Positions 55,980-63,422 of a stretch of DNA of 64,000 bases are shown piece by piece (positions within the stretch are counted from its first letter, which is position 1; each line of letters starts with the position of its first letter). Below the pieces are notes generated by a model, which was not told the DNA's origin, ran no database searches, and saw nothing but the letters and a program-made list of their open reading frames with translations. Position numbers and translations under genes: made by a program. Source of the DNA: Isoptericola cucumis (GTDB lineage: Bacteria; Actinomycetota; Actinomycetes; Actinomycetales; Cellulomonadaceae); the NCBI RefSeq assembly GCF_014635665.1, contig NZ_BMDG01000012.1, positions 107,003-171,002 of the forward strand, in the 5' to 3' direction.

Positions 55980-56702
55980 TCACCCGAGCAGGTGGCGCAG
56001 ATAGCGCTCCGGCGTGTCGAGGAACGCCCGCCAGTGCTGCACGAGGTCAAGGTCCTCCCAGGTCGTCGGGCGCAGGCCCTCCGGTCCCACCTCCAGGATC
56101 GTCGCTCCGGGCAGCGCCGCCAGCACCGGGGAGTGCGTCGCGCACAGCACCTGGCCGCCGCGGGTCGTGACGTCCGCCAGGACACTCATGAGGGTCAGGG
56201 TCGAGGCGAAGCTCAGCGCTGCCTCGGGCTCGTCGAGGCAGTAGAGGCCCGGCCCGTCGAAGCGGGACTCGAGGACGGAGAGGAACGACTCGCCGTGGCT
56301 CATCTCGTGGAACACCGGGTCGTGAGGTCCCGGGCGCTCTTCGAGGAACGTGTACCAGCCGTGCATCGTCTCGGCGCGCAGGAAGAAGCCCCACCGACCA
56401 GAACCGACGCCGCGCTGCAACCGCACGGCCCGGTGCAGCGGCGACTCGGACTCGCGGGTCGAGTGCCGCCCGTGCGCGGTACCGCCCTCAGGAGAGAGCC
56501 CGTAGGCGACCGCCACCGCCTCGACGAGCGTCGACTTGCCGCTGCCGTTCTCCCCGACCAGGAACGTGACGCCCGGCGCGAGCTCGAGGCCGTCGCGAAG
56601 CACCTGCTCGACGGCGGGCACCGTGCGCGGCCACACCCCCGCGGGCAGGGGACGCTCGGCGTCCGGGACGACCCGGACCACAGGCGGCTGCGAGAAGTCC
56701 AC
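55980..56702 (-). CDS. AAA family ATPase (SMC/RecF-like ABC ATPase fold)
   Basis: A 240-residue stand-alone ATPase: Walker A FLVGENGSGKSTLVEAVAVAYG, signature-like MSHGESFLSVLESRF, Walker B GLYCLDEPEAALSF and switch VLCATHSPVLAALPGATILEVG. These small AAA_15/21-type proteins bind ATP as dimers; roles are unclear, some are parts of defence or toxin systems. GTG start at 56702 (VDFSQPP); no clear ribosome-binding site, CATGAT six bases upstream might be a -10. It converges on drrB-like permease gene. Confidence 0.88.
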   Translation of the reverse strand: MDFSQPPVVRVVPDAERPLPAGVWPRTVPAVEQVLRDGLELAPGVTFLVGENGSGKSTLVEAVAVAYGLSPEGGTAHGRHSTRESESPLHRAVRLQRGVGSGRWGFFLRAETMHGWYTFLEERPGPHDPVFHEMSHGESFLSVLESRFDGPGLYCLDEPEAALSFASTLTLMSVLADVTTRGGQVLCATHSPVLAALPGATILEVGPEGLRPTTWEDLDLVQHWRAFLDTPERYLRHLLG

Positions 56703-56850
56703 ACGGGCATCATGCCGTGCGCCGGGGCTCGTCACGTCAGCGCGACACCGGTGCCTGCAGATCCAGGACGTCGTCGTCCGCAGCACGACCCGTCTGAGGT
56801 CCTGAACCGCTCCGCTCCGTTGCGGTGAGCAACCGTCCCTGGGACACCGC

Positions 56851-57264
56851 TCACCAAGTCGCGGGATGGAACGACGTCCGAGCGGCCGGGTCGTGGGGAT
56901 CGACGACGATCTGGACGTCGTCCTCATAGATCACGCGCCCCGGGTCATCCGACTCGACCCGGACACATTCCACGCCGTGCGCCCCGAGGATCGCGAGGTA
57001 GGGCGGCACCCGGTCGATGAGGTGGGTGGCCGACTCCTTGAACCATGCCGTCGCGCGCGGGTGCGCGGTCTCGTCGTAGACCGAGGGATCGGTGTCCGTC
57101 GGATCCGGGTAGGCGGCGTCGTACCAGTCGTTCCCTGCGCGCCACGCCGCGTGCTCGTCGGGCGTCAGGCGCCCCGCCCGTCCGAGGAGGTTGGTGAGAC
57201 CGAAGACGCCGGTGTGCACGCCGCGCTTGCCGGGGATCGGCGACTGGAAGCGGACGAAAATGAT
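56851..57264 (-). CDS. Hypothetical protein, apparent noncanonical (ATC/ATT) start
   Basis: The frame encodes IFVRFQSPIPGKRGVHTGVFG, then LTNLLGRAGRLTPDEHAAWRAGNDWYDAAYPDP and a C terminus with GRVIYEDDVQIVVDP. From memory it matches a conserved actinobacterial protein that begins Met-Ile-Phe-Val-Arg-Phe. Here the codon where Met is expected is ATC (57264) and the next is ATT; the frame is closed upstream by the LysR stop (57274-57276), with no ATG, GTG or TTG between. The first standard start is the GTG at 57219, which would remove the conserved strand. Function unknown. Confidence 0.65.
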   Translation of the reverse strand: MIFVRFQSPIPGKRGVHTGVFGLTNLLGRAGRLTPDEHAAWRAGNDWYDAAYPDPTDTDPSVYDETAHPRATAWFKESATHLIDRVPPYLAILGAHGVECVRVESDDPGRVIYEDDVQIVVDPHDPAARTSFHPATW

Positions 57265-57273
57265 CGGGTCGGC

Positions 57274-58155
57274 TCAGCCCATGGCGCGCTGCGTCTCGGC
57301 GACGAACGCGCGCACCAGCGGTGTGCTGTCGGACGCTCGCCACACCAGCGCCCAGCGCACCGGGGCGGCGCCGTCCAGCGGGAGGTAGACGACGCCGGGC
57401 CACGGGAAGTAGCGGCGGCCCTCGTCGGGCACGGGGCAGACGACCTTTCCCGCGGCGACGAGGGTGAGGACCTCCTGGTAGGTCGTGACGGCGGGCCCGC
57501 GCGGGATCTCCCGGCCGGCCGGCGTGCGCTCGAGCAGGACGCCGTCCAGCCAGGACGCCGGGGCGTCCCCACGCACGGCGGGGATCGCGAGACCCGCGAG
57601 CGCCTCGATCTGCGCCCGCCCTGCCGCGGCGAGCGGGTGGCCCGCCGCGACCAGGAGCCGTAGCGGCTCGGTCCGCAGGACGGGGCCGACGGTGATGTCG
57701 GGCTCGTCGACGGGGAGCCAGGTGGTCAGCACGTCGATGTCGCCGCGACGCAGCGCGCTGAACGGGTCGCTGAACACGACCTCGTGGTAGCGCAGCTCGG
57801 CGTCGGGGTGCCGTGCCCGGAACCGCGCGAGGACGGGTTCCAGCTGGTGCGCCTGCGCGCCCATGAATCCGAGCGCCAGCGTGCCGGACATGCGTCGCGC
57901 CGCGGCCGACGCGGAGGAGACGGCGTGGCCGATGCCCTCGTAGGCGGGCCGGAGCCCTGCCTGGAGCACCTCCCCCACCGTGGTGAGCTCGACCTTTCGG
58001 CTGGTGCGCTCGAACAGGGGCGCCCCGATCATCCGCTCCGACTTGCGGATCGACTGGCTCACGCGGGACACGGACACGTGCAGCCGCTCGGCCGTGCGGC
58101 CGAAGTGCAGCTCCTCGGCGAGATTCAGGAAGATCTCGATCTCCCGCAGCTCCAC
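57274..58155 (-). CDS. LysR family transcriptional regulator
   Basis: A 293-residue LysR protein. Residues 1-60 are the winged helix (ELREIEIFLNLAEELHFGRTAERLHVSVSRVSQSIRKSERMIGAPLFERTSRKVELTTVG), followed by a substrate-binding domain (GTLALGFMGAQAHQLEPVLARFRARHPDAELRYHEV). GTG start at 58155 gives the standard length. Divergent from an ABC-F gene, with inverted ACAAC/GTTGT boxes between. It may regulate the ABC-F gene or the VOC/DoxX genes beyond. Confidence 0.92.
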   Translation of the reverse strand: MELREIEIFLNLAEELHFGRTAERLHVSVSRVSQSIRKSERMIGAPLFERTSRKVELTTVGEVLQAGLRPAYEGIGHAVSSASAAARRMSGTLALGFMGAQAHQLEPVLARFRARHPDAELRYHEVVFSDPFSALRRGDIDVLTTWLPVDEPDITVGPVLRTEPLRLLVAAGHPLAAAGRAQIEALAGLAIPAVRGDAPASWLDGVLLERTPAGREIPRGPAVTTYQEVLTLVAAGKVVCPVPDEGRRYFPWPGVVYLPLDGAAPVRWALVWRASDSTPLVRAFVAETQRAMG

Positions 58156-58220
58156 GCCCCACGCCCCCTCGCGTCCCGCTCGTCGTCGCGTCACCCGGGC
58201 CTCGATCGTGAACCCGACAG

Positions 58221-58249
58221 ACAACGATCGTAACGGGATCCCTTGTTGT
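58221..58249. promoter_or_regulatory. ACAAC/GTTGT inverted boxes between lysR and ABC-F genes
   Basis: ACAAC at 58221-58225 and GTTGT at 58245-58249 are inverted, enclosing CGATCG and GGGATCCC palindromes, in the 154-bp divergent gap. LysR regulators bind dyads of this scale (T-N11-A type). Plausible LysR site. Confidence 0.45.
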
Positions 58250-58309
58250 TCCGGGCATCCGGTGCGGCCACGCTGGACCCACGCCGACCCGTCCACCAGG
58301 AGGAACACC

Positions 58310-59947
58310 ATGCGCCACCACGGACAGCCGCCCTCGGTCGTCTGTACCGGCCTGGGCTTCTCCTGGCCCGACGGCGCCCCGGTGCTCGACTCCCTCACGA
58401 CGACCGTGCCGGCGGGCCGCACCAGCCTGGTGGGGCTCAACGGCGCGGGCAAGTCCACGTTCCTGCGCCTCGTCGCGGGAGAGCTCAGCCCGACCTCCGG
58501 GACCGTCCGGGTCGAGGGCGACGTCGGCTACCTCCCGCAGGACCTGGCCCTGGACACCGGGCTGCGGGTGGACGAGGCGCTCGGCATCGCCGAGCAGCGC
58601 GCCGCCCTGCACGCGGTGGACCGCGGCGACGTGCGCGAGGAGCACCTCGCGACGATCGGCACGGACTGGGACGTCGAGGAGCACGCCGTGGCCGTCCTGG
58701 GCCGGCTCGGCCTTGACGGGCTGGGGCTCGATCGCACGACCGGCGAGATCTCCGGCGGAGAGGCCGTGCTGTTGCGCCTGGCCGCGGTGCTCCTCGCACG
58801 CCCCGACGTCCTCCTCCTCGACGAGCCGACGAACAGCCTGGACACGACAGCGCGCGCCCGGCTGTACGACGTGGTGGCCGACTTCCCGGGGACGCTCGTC
58901 GTCGCGAGCCACGACCGCGGCCTGCTCGAGCGTGTGGACCACGTGGGCGAGCTGCGCGACGGCGTCCTCACCTGGTACGGCGGCAACCTCACCGCCTACG
59001 AGGAAGCGGTCGCCGCCCAGCAGGAGGCTGCCAGGCGGGACCTGCGCGACGCCGAGTCCCACCTGCGCAAGCAGCGGCGGGAGCTCGCCGACGCCCAGGT
59101 GAAGCTCGCTCGTCGCCGGCGCTACGGCCAGAAGATGTGGGACACCAAGCGCGAGCCCAAGGTCGTCATGGGCGAGCGCAAGCGCCAGGCCCAGGTCGCG
59201 GCCGGCAAGCACCGGATCATGCACGAGGGCCAGGTCGACGACGCTCGCGCCCGCCGCGACGAGGCGGAGTCGGCGGTGCGCGACGACGACGCGATCCGCG
59301 TCGACCTGCCGGACACCGCCGTGCCGGCCCGCCGCACCGTGCTCACCGTCCGCGACGCCGTCCTGCCGTACGGGGTGCGGGCGACCGGCGAGCTGCTGGT
59401 CCGCGGGCCGGAGCGGGTGGCCCTCGTGGGCCGCAACGGTGCCGGCAAGACGACGCTGCTGCGCGCCCTGGCGGGCGAGGTGCGGCCGTCCGCCGGGACG
59501 GCCCGGGCGCACGTCCCGCTACGGTTCCTGCCGCAGCGCCTCGACCTGTTGGACGACGAGCTGAGCGTGGCCGAGAACGTCGGTCGGTTCGCGCCCGGGG
59601 CCGGCGTCAACGACGTGCGGGCCGCGCTCGCGCGGTTCGAGTTCCGGGGCCGCGCCGCCGACCAGGAGGTCGGGACGCTCTCCGGTGGGGAGCGGTTCCG
59701 CGCGACGCTCGCCGCGCTGCTGCTCGCCCGGCCTGCGCCGCAGCTCCTGCTGCTGGACGAGCCGACCAACAACCTCGACCTCACCAGCCGGCACCGGCTC
59801 ACCACCGCGCTGGAGTCCTTCCGCGGCGCCCTGGTCGTGGTCAGCCACGACCAGGAGTTCCTGCGGTCCGTCGGCGTCGAGCGCTGGCTGCTCCTCGACG
59901 CCGGCCTGTCCGAGCTCCGCCCGGACGACCCGGACCTCGCCGGTTGA
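58310..59947 (+). CDS. ABC-F ATPase
   Basis: A 545-residue protein with two ABC domains and no membrane segment. Domain 1: Walker A GLNGAGKST, signature SGGEAVLLRLAAVLL, Walker B VLLLDEPTNSLD. Linker with RRDLRDAESHLRKQRRELADAQVKLARRRRYGQKMWDTKREP, long and basic. Domain 2: Walker A GRNGAGKTT, signature LSGGERFRATLAALLL, Walker B LLLLDEPTNNLDLTS. ABC-F proteins act on the ribosome, some protecting it from antibiotics. AGGAGGAAC before the ATG. Short interdomain linker resembles translation-factor or macrolide/pleuromutilin types; resistance not proven. Confidence 0.92.
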   Translation: MRHHGQPPSVVCTGLGFSWPDGAPVLDSLTTTVPAGRTSLVGLNGAGKSTFLRLVAGELSPTSGTVRVEGDVGYLPQDLALDTGLRVDEALGIAEQRAALHAVDRGDVREEHLATIGTDWDVEEHAVAVLGRLGLDGLGLDRTTGEISGGEAVLLRLAAVLLARPDVLLLDEPTNSLDTTARARLYDVVADFPGTLVVASHDRGLLERVDHVGELRDGVLTWYGGNLTAYEEAVAAQQEAARRDLRDAESHLRKQRRELADAQVKLARRRRYGQKMWDTKREPKVVMGERKRQAQVAAGKHRIMHEGQVDDARARRDEAESAVRDDDAIRVDLPDTAVPARRTVLTVRDAVLPYGVRATGELLVRGPERVALVGRNGAGKTTLLRALAGEVRPSAGTARAHVPLRFLPQRLDLLDDELSVAENVGRFAPGAGVNDVRAALARFEFRGRAADQEVGTLSGGERFRATLAALLLARPAPQLLLLDEPTNNLDLTSRHRLTTALESFRGALVVVSHDQEFLRSVGVERWLLLDAGLSELRPDDPDLAG

Positions 59948-60023
59948 GACCGGCGACGTCACAGGCCGGCCGGTCGTCTCGTCGTCTCCCTGTCCGATCA
60001 CGTCACCCGAACAACGGAGCATC

Positions 60024-60398
60024 ATGAACGTCGCCCTCTGGATCGTCGCAGCCCTCTTCGCGTCCGGCTTCATCGCGGGAGGTGTCGTCAAGCAGGTGTG
60101 GTCCTACGAGAGGTATGCCGCCAGGCTGGGCTGGCCCGAGGACTTCTCGCCCGGCAAGGTGAAGTTCATGGGCGTCGTCGAGATGCTCGGCGGGCTCGGG
60201 CTGGTCCTGCCCGGCCTGCTCGGGATCGCGACCGTCCTGGTGCCGGTCGCCGCCTCGGCGATGGCGCTCTACATGGCCGGCGCCGTGACCGAGCGGATCC
60301 GTCGCAACGAGTACACCGAGCTCCTCGGCGACCTCGTCTTCCTCGGCGCGATGCTCTTCGTGGCGTGGGGCCGTTTCGGACCGGAGCCGCTCGCGTGA
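60024..60398 (+). CDS. DoxX-like membrane protein
   Basis: A 124-residue protein with four hydrophobic helices: NVALWIVAALFASGFIAGGVVKQ, FMGVVEMLGGLGLVLPGLLG, VLVPVAASAMALYMAGAV and LLGDLVFLGAMLFVAWGRFG. The layout is that of the DoxX-like family. The role of the family is poorly defined (oxidative stress, quinone pool). GGAG six bases before the ATG. Followed by a VOC gene 31 bp downstream, possibly co-transcribed. Confidence 0.85.
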   Translation: MNVALWIVAALFASGFIAGGVVKQVWSYERYAARLGWPEDFSPGKVKFMGVVEMLGGLGLVLPGLLGIATVLVPVAASAMALYMAGAVTERIRRNEYTELLGDLVFLGAMLFVAWGRFGPEPLA

Positions 60399-60429
60399 CG
60401 GCGCCTGTCCCCAGACCGAAGGAGGAGCG

Positions 60430-60825
60430 ATGACGAGCAGGTTCACCGAGCTGGTCGTGCACTGCCAGGACCCGGGGCGGCTCGCCGCGTTCTGGTGCGC
60501 GGTGCTGGACTTCGAGGTGATCGATCCGGGTGACGACAAGGTCGAGATCGGCTCGTGGGTACCCACGGTCGAGGACGTCCGCGCTCGACAGGCGCCCCCG
60601 ACGATCGTCTTCATCCGGGTGGCGGAGCCCAAGGAGGGGCAGAACCGGCTCCACCTCGACGTGAGTCCGATCGACCGCAGCACCGACGACGAGGTGGTCA
60701 GGCTGCTCGCCCTCGGCGCCGTCAGGACAGACGTCGGCCAAGGGCCAGGGCGGAGCTGGGAGGTCATGGCGGACCCCGAGGGCAACGAGTTCTGCGTCCT
60801 CCGCACCCTGGCCCCGGGACGTTAG
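60430..60825 (+). CDS. VOC family protein
   Basis: A 131-residue glyoxalase-fold protein: FTELVVHCQDPGRLAAFWCAVLDFEVI, RLHLDVSPIDRSTDDEVVRLLALGAVR, MADPEGNEFCVLR. Same subgroup as the protein at 6923-7342. AGGAGG four bases before the ATG. Function unknown. Confidence 0.87.
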   Translation: MTSRFTELVVHCQDPGRLAAFWCAVLDFEVIDPGDDKVEIGSWVPTVEDVRARQAPPTIVFIRVAEPKEGQNRLHLDVSPIDRSTDDEVVRLLALGAVRTDVGQGPGRSWEVMADPEGNEFCVLRTLAPGR

Positions 60826-60915
60826 CCAGGGTGGTGACCAGCGTGTGTGTCCGCTGATGGGTGTCCCGGGAGCAGGTTCCGGTAGCAGGCGCGCGCCGCC
60901 GGACCGGCGCCTCGG

Positions 60916-61605
60916 TCAACGCTGCAGGTGCGCCGTCTCTCCGACTGCCAGCACGGCTCGGTTGTGAAAGAAGTCGTCCTCGCGCAGCGTCGTGATGCTC
61001 CCCGAGCGCACGTGGAAGGCCACATGGCCGGCAGCCTCGATCGGCATCCCGATCCATGCTGCGACCACGAATGTCGCCGCGTACCCGTGGGTCACGACCA
61101 CGAGGTCGTCCACATCCCGCGCCAGCGCTTCAGACATCGCCTCGTAGACCCGGCAGGCCACGTCCAGGCGGACCTCGGCGCCGTCGAGCCCCTCGACGTG
61201 ACTCATCCGGTCCCCGACTGCCGGCGGCGCGACAAATCGTTCGTCCAACCACGACTGCTCACGACCACCGGCCAAACCGTACGACTTCTCCCGCAGGCGA
61301 CTGTCGAGCTCGGGTTCGACGCCCAGGACAACCCCGATCGCTGCCGCGGTCCGGGCCGCCCGGCGAAGGTCCGACGAGACCACGTGCCGGCTGCGCTCTT
61401 CGCCGATCCTGTCTGCCAAGGCCGCAGCGATGAGGTCCGCGTCTTCGAGGCCCTTCACCGTCAGCTCAGAGTCGAACTGGCCACCGACTACCCCGTCGAC
61501 ATGGTGCGTCGCCTCTGGATGCGTCACGACGAAGACCTTGCGCGCTCTCGCCGGCACCACGCCCGGGATCGGTGGTGCGGGAAGGATCAGATCAGTAGCC
61601 GCCAT
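60916..61605 (-). CDS. Histidine phosphatase family protein with altered RHG motif
   Basis: A 229-residue phosphoglycerate mutase-like protein. The usual Arg-His-Gly is replaced: VFVVTHPEATHHVDGVVGGQFDSELTVKGLEDA keeps the catalytic His but has Thr before it and Pro after. VVSSDLRRAARTAAAIG holds the phosphate-binding Arg, LREKSYGLAGG the acid Glu, and VVVTHGYAATFVVAAWIG the second His. Two ATGs are possible (61605, 61623); the first is used here without strong evidence. Phosphatase activity is plausible; substrate unknown. Confidence 0.82.
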   Translation of the reverse strand: MAATDLILPAPPIPGVVPARARKVFVVTHPEATHHVDGVVGGQFDSELTVKGLEDADLIAAALADRIGEERSRHVVSSDLRRAARTAAAIGVVLGVEPELDSRLREKSYGLAGGREQSWLDERFVAPPAVGDRMSHVEGLDGAEVRLDVACRVYEAMSEALARDVDDLVVVTHGYAATFVVAAWIGMPIEAAGHVAFHVRSGSITTLREDDFFHNRAVLAVGETAHLQR

Positions 61606-61693
61606 CGCAGGATGGTGGCACATCCACCGCGATAGCCGCGGCTACACGCCAACGATATGAGTGTCGACGTGCAGCGCAGACTGCGCGGACGCG

Positions 61694-61724
61694 CCTGCCT
61701 ACCTTGCTCGATCCCGGGCGTGTC
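61694..61724 (+). repeat. 31-bp direct repeat, copy A
   Basis: Starts CCTGCCTACC, then TT, then GCTCGATCCCGGGCGTGTC. Identical to copy B (63342-63372) at 29 of 31 positions and in the same orientation. The two copies bracket the 461-residue protein gene. Confidence 0.85.
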
Positions 61725-61835
61725 GCATCGGACGCGCTACGTAGGTTGCACGTTCGACCGGAGACCGGCCGGTCAATCGGGCCGGGAGGCGTTGGTGACG
61801 GCCAAGTTCAGGACTCGGTGCAGCCGCTGGTCCCC

Positions 61836-63221
61836 TCACGTCTTGACAGCGATCTCCGTCTGCGAGGCGATGAGCGGCGGCTTGCGAGCATTCGTCTCCA
61901 ACTGCCCGTCCGCGCGCAGTCGATGGTGGGCCGCGTACGGAAGGACTCTCGGGTCCAGCGGGTGCAGCGCGTGCGGGTTGTGGAAGACGTGCATCCCGTC
62001 GCCCCACAGTTCCTTTGACTGCGTCGAGACGACCTCGCGAAACATCTGCGGGGCGCTGGCATCGACATCAGGATCGGCAACGGTGCCGAGGTGGACCAGC
62101 TCAACGTCGTCGCGGCCGAACCCCGCCTGCACACCCATCCGGTCGAACTTCGAGATCGTGCCGAGCGCGTTGAAGATCACCGCGCTGACGTTCTCGGCGT
62201 CGGGCTGGTTGAAGAATCCCGAGTCCACCTTCTTGTTGTTCCAGCGGTGCTGCTCCACGCGCACCGGGGTGACGTTTAGGTGGCCGCTGGGGTCGGTGTG
62301 CGACTCGTGGCGCAGGCCGTAGAGGTACTCCGGCAGTGCGGAGCCGCTGTAAGTCATCGACATGTAGTCGTGGAAGTCCTGGATCGCGATGGCGAATGGA
62401 TGCCCGGCCACATCGCTGTGCAGCCAGTCCTTCTTGCCGAGCTTGGACGTCAACGGACCGGCGTACCGGATTGGCAGGTAGTGGTGGCGATAGGCCGACG
62501 CGTCCTCCGCGGGCGCTGGACGAGCCGACGGCGCTGGCTTGCCGTCGACCACGCTCGGGTTGATGGTCGTCGCCTCGATGGCGAGGGTGCCGGCCAGCCC
62601 ACTCGCGAGGAAGTCGGGGGCAGGGTTGGGCCGGTCGATGGCCAGGTTCGACTCTTTGAGCGCAGCAAACAGGTACAACTCCCACATGCGAGCGTCGAAA
62701 CCCGTCGTCTGGAACTGCTCCACGAAGTTCCCGTCGACGTCGTCGTACCAGCGCATCATTCGCTCGATGACCGCGCGCGCCGGGACGTAGCCGCGGTTCT
62801 CCGCCAGGCTGCGGAAGTCGCGATGCAGACGGCTCGCCTTGACCACAGGCGTGAAGAAGTCGACCGGTGCTCGGGTGTCGTCGTCCTGCCTGCGCAGCTC
62901 GTCGTAGTCGCTGTTCGCGTTGGCCGCCACGAAGCGCTCTATCGCCGTCTGCGCGGAGGCCGCGTCCAGGTGGCCCGGGTCGGCCGTGACAGCTCTGAGC
63001 CTCTCCTGCATGTCTGGCGCGAGCACGATTGCGACGAACTCGCCGTCGGTGTCGACCACGATGGTCGCGACGAAGCGCCCGTCCTCGGATTCGTACCAGG
63101 CGAACTCACGCCCGAACTGAGCTGCGGAAGGGAGCCGGGAGTAGCCCGCTAGCGCCTCGAAGCGCGCCCTACTGATCGGATACACCGTCACACGATGGCG
63201 CGGGTTCTCACCGCGTGGCAA
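61836..63221 (-). CDS. Uncharacterised protein with PD-(D/E)XK-nuclease-like motif
   Basis: A 461-residue protein that I do not recognise from a named family. Residues 1-130 look like a beta-rich and helical N-terminal domain. The middle has the pattern expected of a PD-(D/E)XK core: Glu181 in a helix (MWELYLFAAL), Asp203 in PAPDFL, Glu216 in LAIEATT, then TSKLGKKDW and PFAIAIQDFHDY, the order seen in restriction-endonuclease-like folds; the usual Lys after the second acid is Thr. The start is doubtful: TTG at 63221, or a GTG near 63191. Lower GC than the rest of the window suggests transfer. Flanked by direct repeats and followed upstream by a DUF6998-like gene. Confidence 0.7.
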   Translation of the reverse strand: MPRGENPRHRVTVYPISRARFEALAGYSRLPSAAQFGREFAWYESEDGRFVATIVVDTDGEFVAIVLAPDMQERLRAVTADPGHLDAASAQTAIERFVAANANSDYDELRRQDDDTRAPVDFFTPVVKASRLHRDFRSLAENRGYVPARAVIERMMRWYDDVDGNFVEQFQTTGFDARMWELYLFAALKESNLAIDRPNPAPDFLASGLAGTLAIEATTINPSVVDGKPAPSARPAPAEDASAYRHHYLPIRYAGPLTSKLGKKDWLHSDVAGHPFAIAIQDFHDYMSMTYSGSALPEYLYGLRHESHTDPSGHLNVTPVRVEQHRWNNKKVDSGFFNQPDAENVSAVIFNALGTISKFDRMGVQAGFGRDDVELVHLGTVADPDVDASAPQMFREVVSTQSKELWGDGMHVFHNPHALHPLDPRVLPYAAHHRLRADGQLETNARKPPLIASQTEIAVKT

Positions 63222-63341
63222 GACGCTGATTTGGACTCCTTACGATCTGGTCGAGCGGCCCGTGCGCAGCGACGGGATCGCCACTGATCCGTTGTCGTGC
63301 CCCACCATCCCTCTCGCCTCCTTCGTACCGACGCTGAACCC

Positions 63342-63372
63342 CCTGCCTACCCCGCTCGATCCCGGGCGTGTC
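63342..63372 (+). repeat. 31-bp direct repeat, copy B
   Basis: Starts CCTGCCTACC, then CC, then GCTCGATCCCGGGCGTGTC; 29 of 31 positions match copy A at 61694-61724. Lies between the two nuclease-like genes. Confidence 0.85.
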
Positions 63373-63422
63373 CACCTGGGTCCGCTGCACAGATAGGCGA
63401 AGCTTGACCATGCAGCAGTGCA

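Noticed and set aside
61701..61724. tRNA 3' half (T arm and acceptor) in the 31-bp repeats
   Set aside because: GCTCGATCCC resembles a T loop, but the T stem has mismatches in both copies and no matching 5' acceptor, D arm or anticodon arm was found in the preceding 80 bases.
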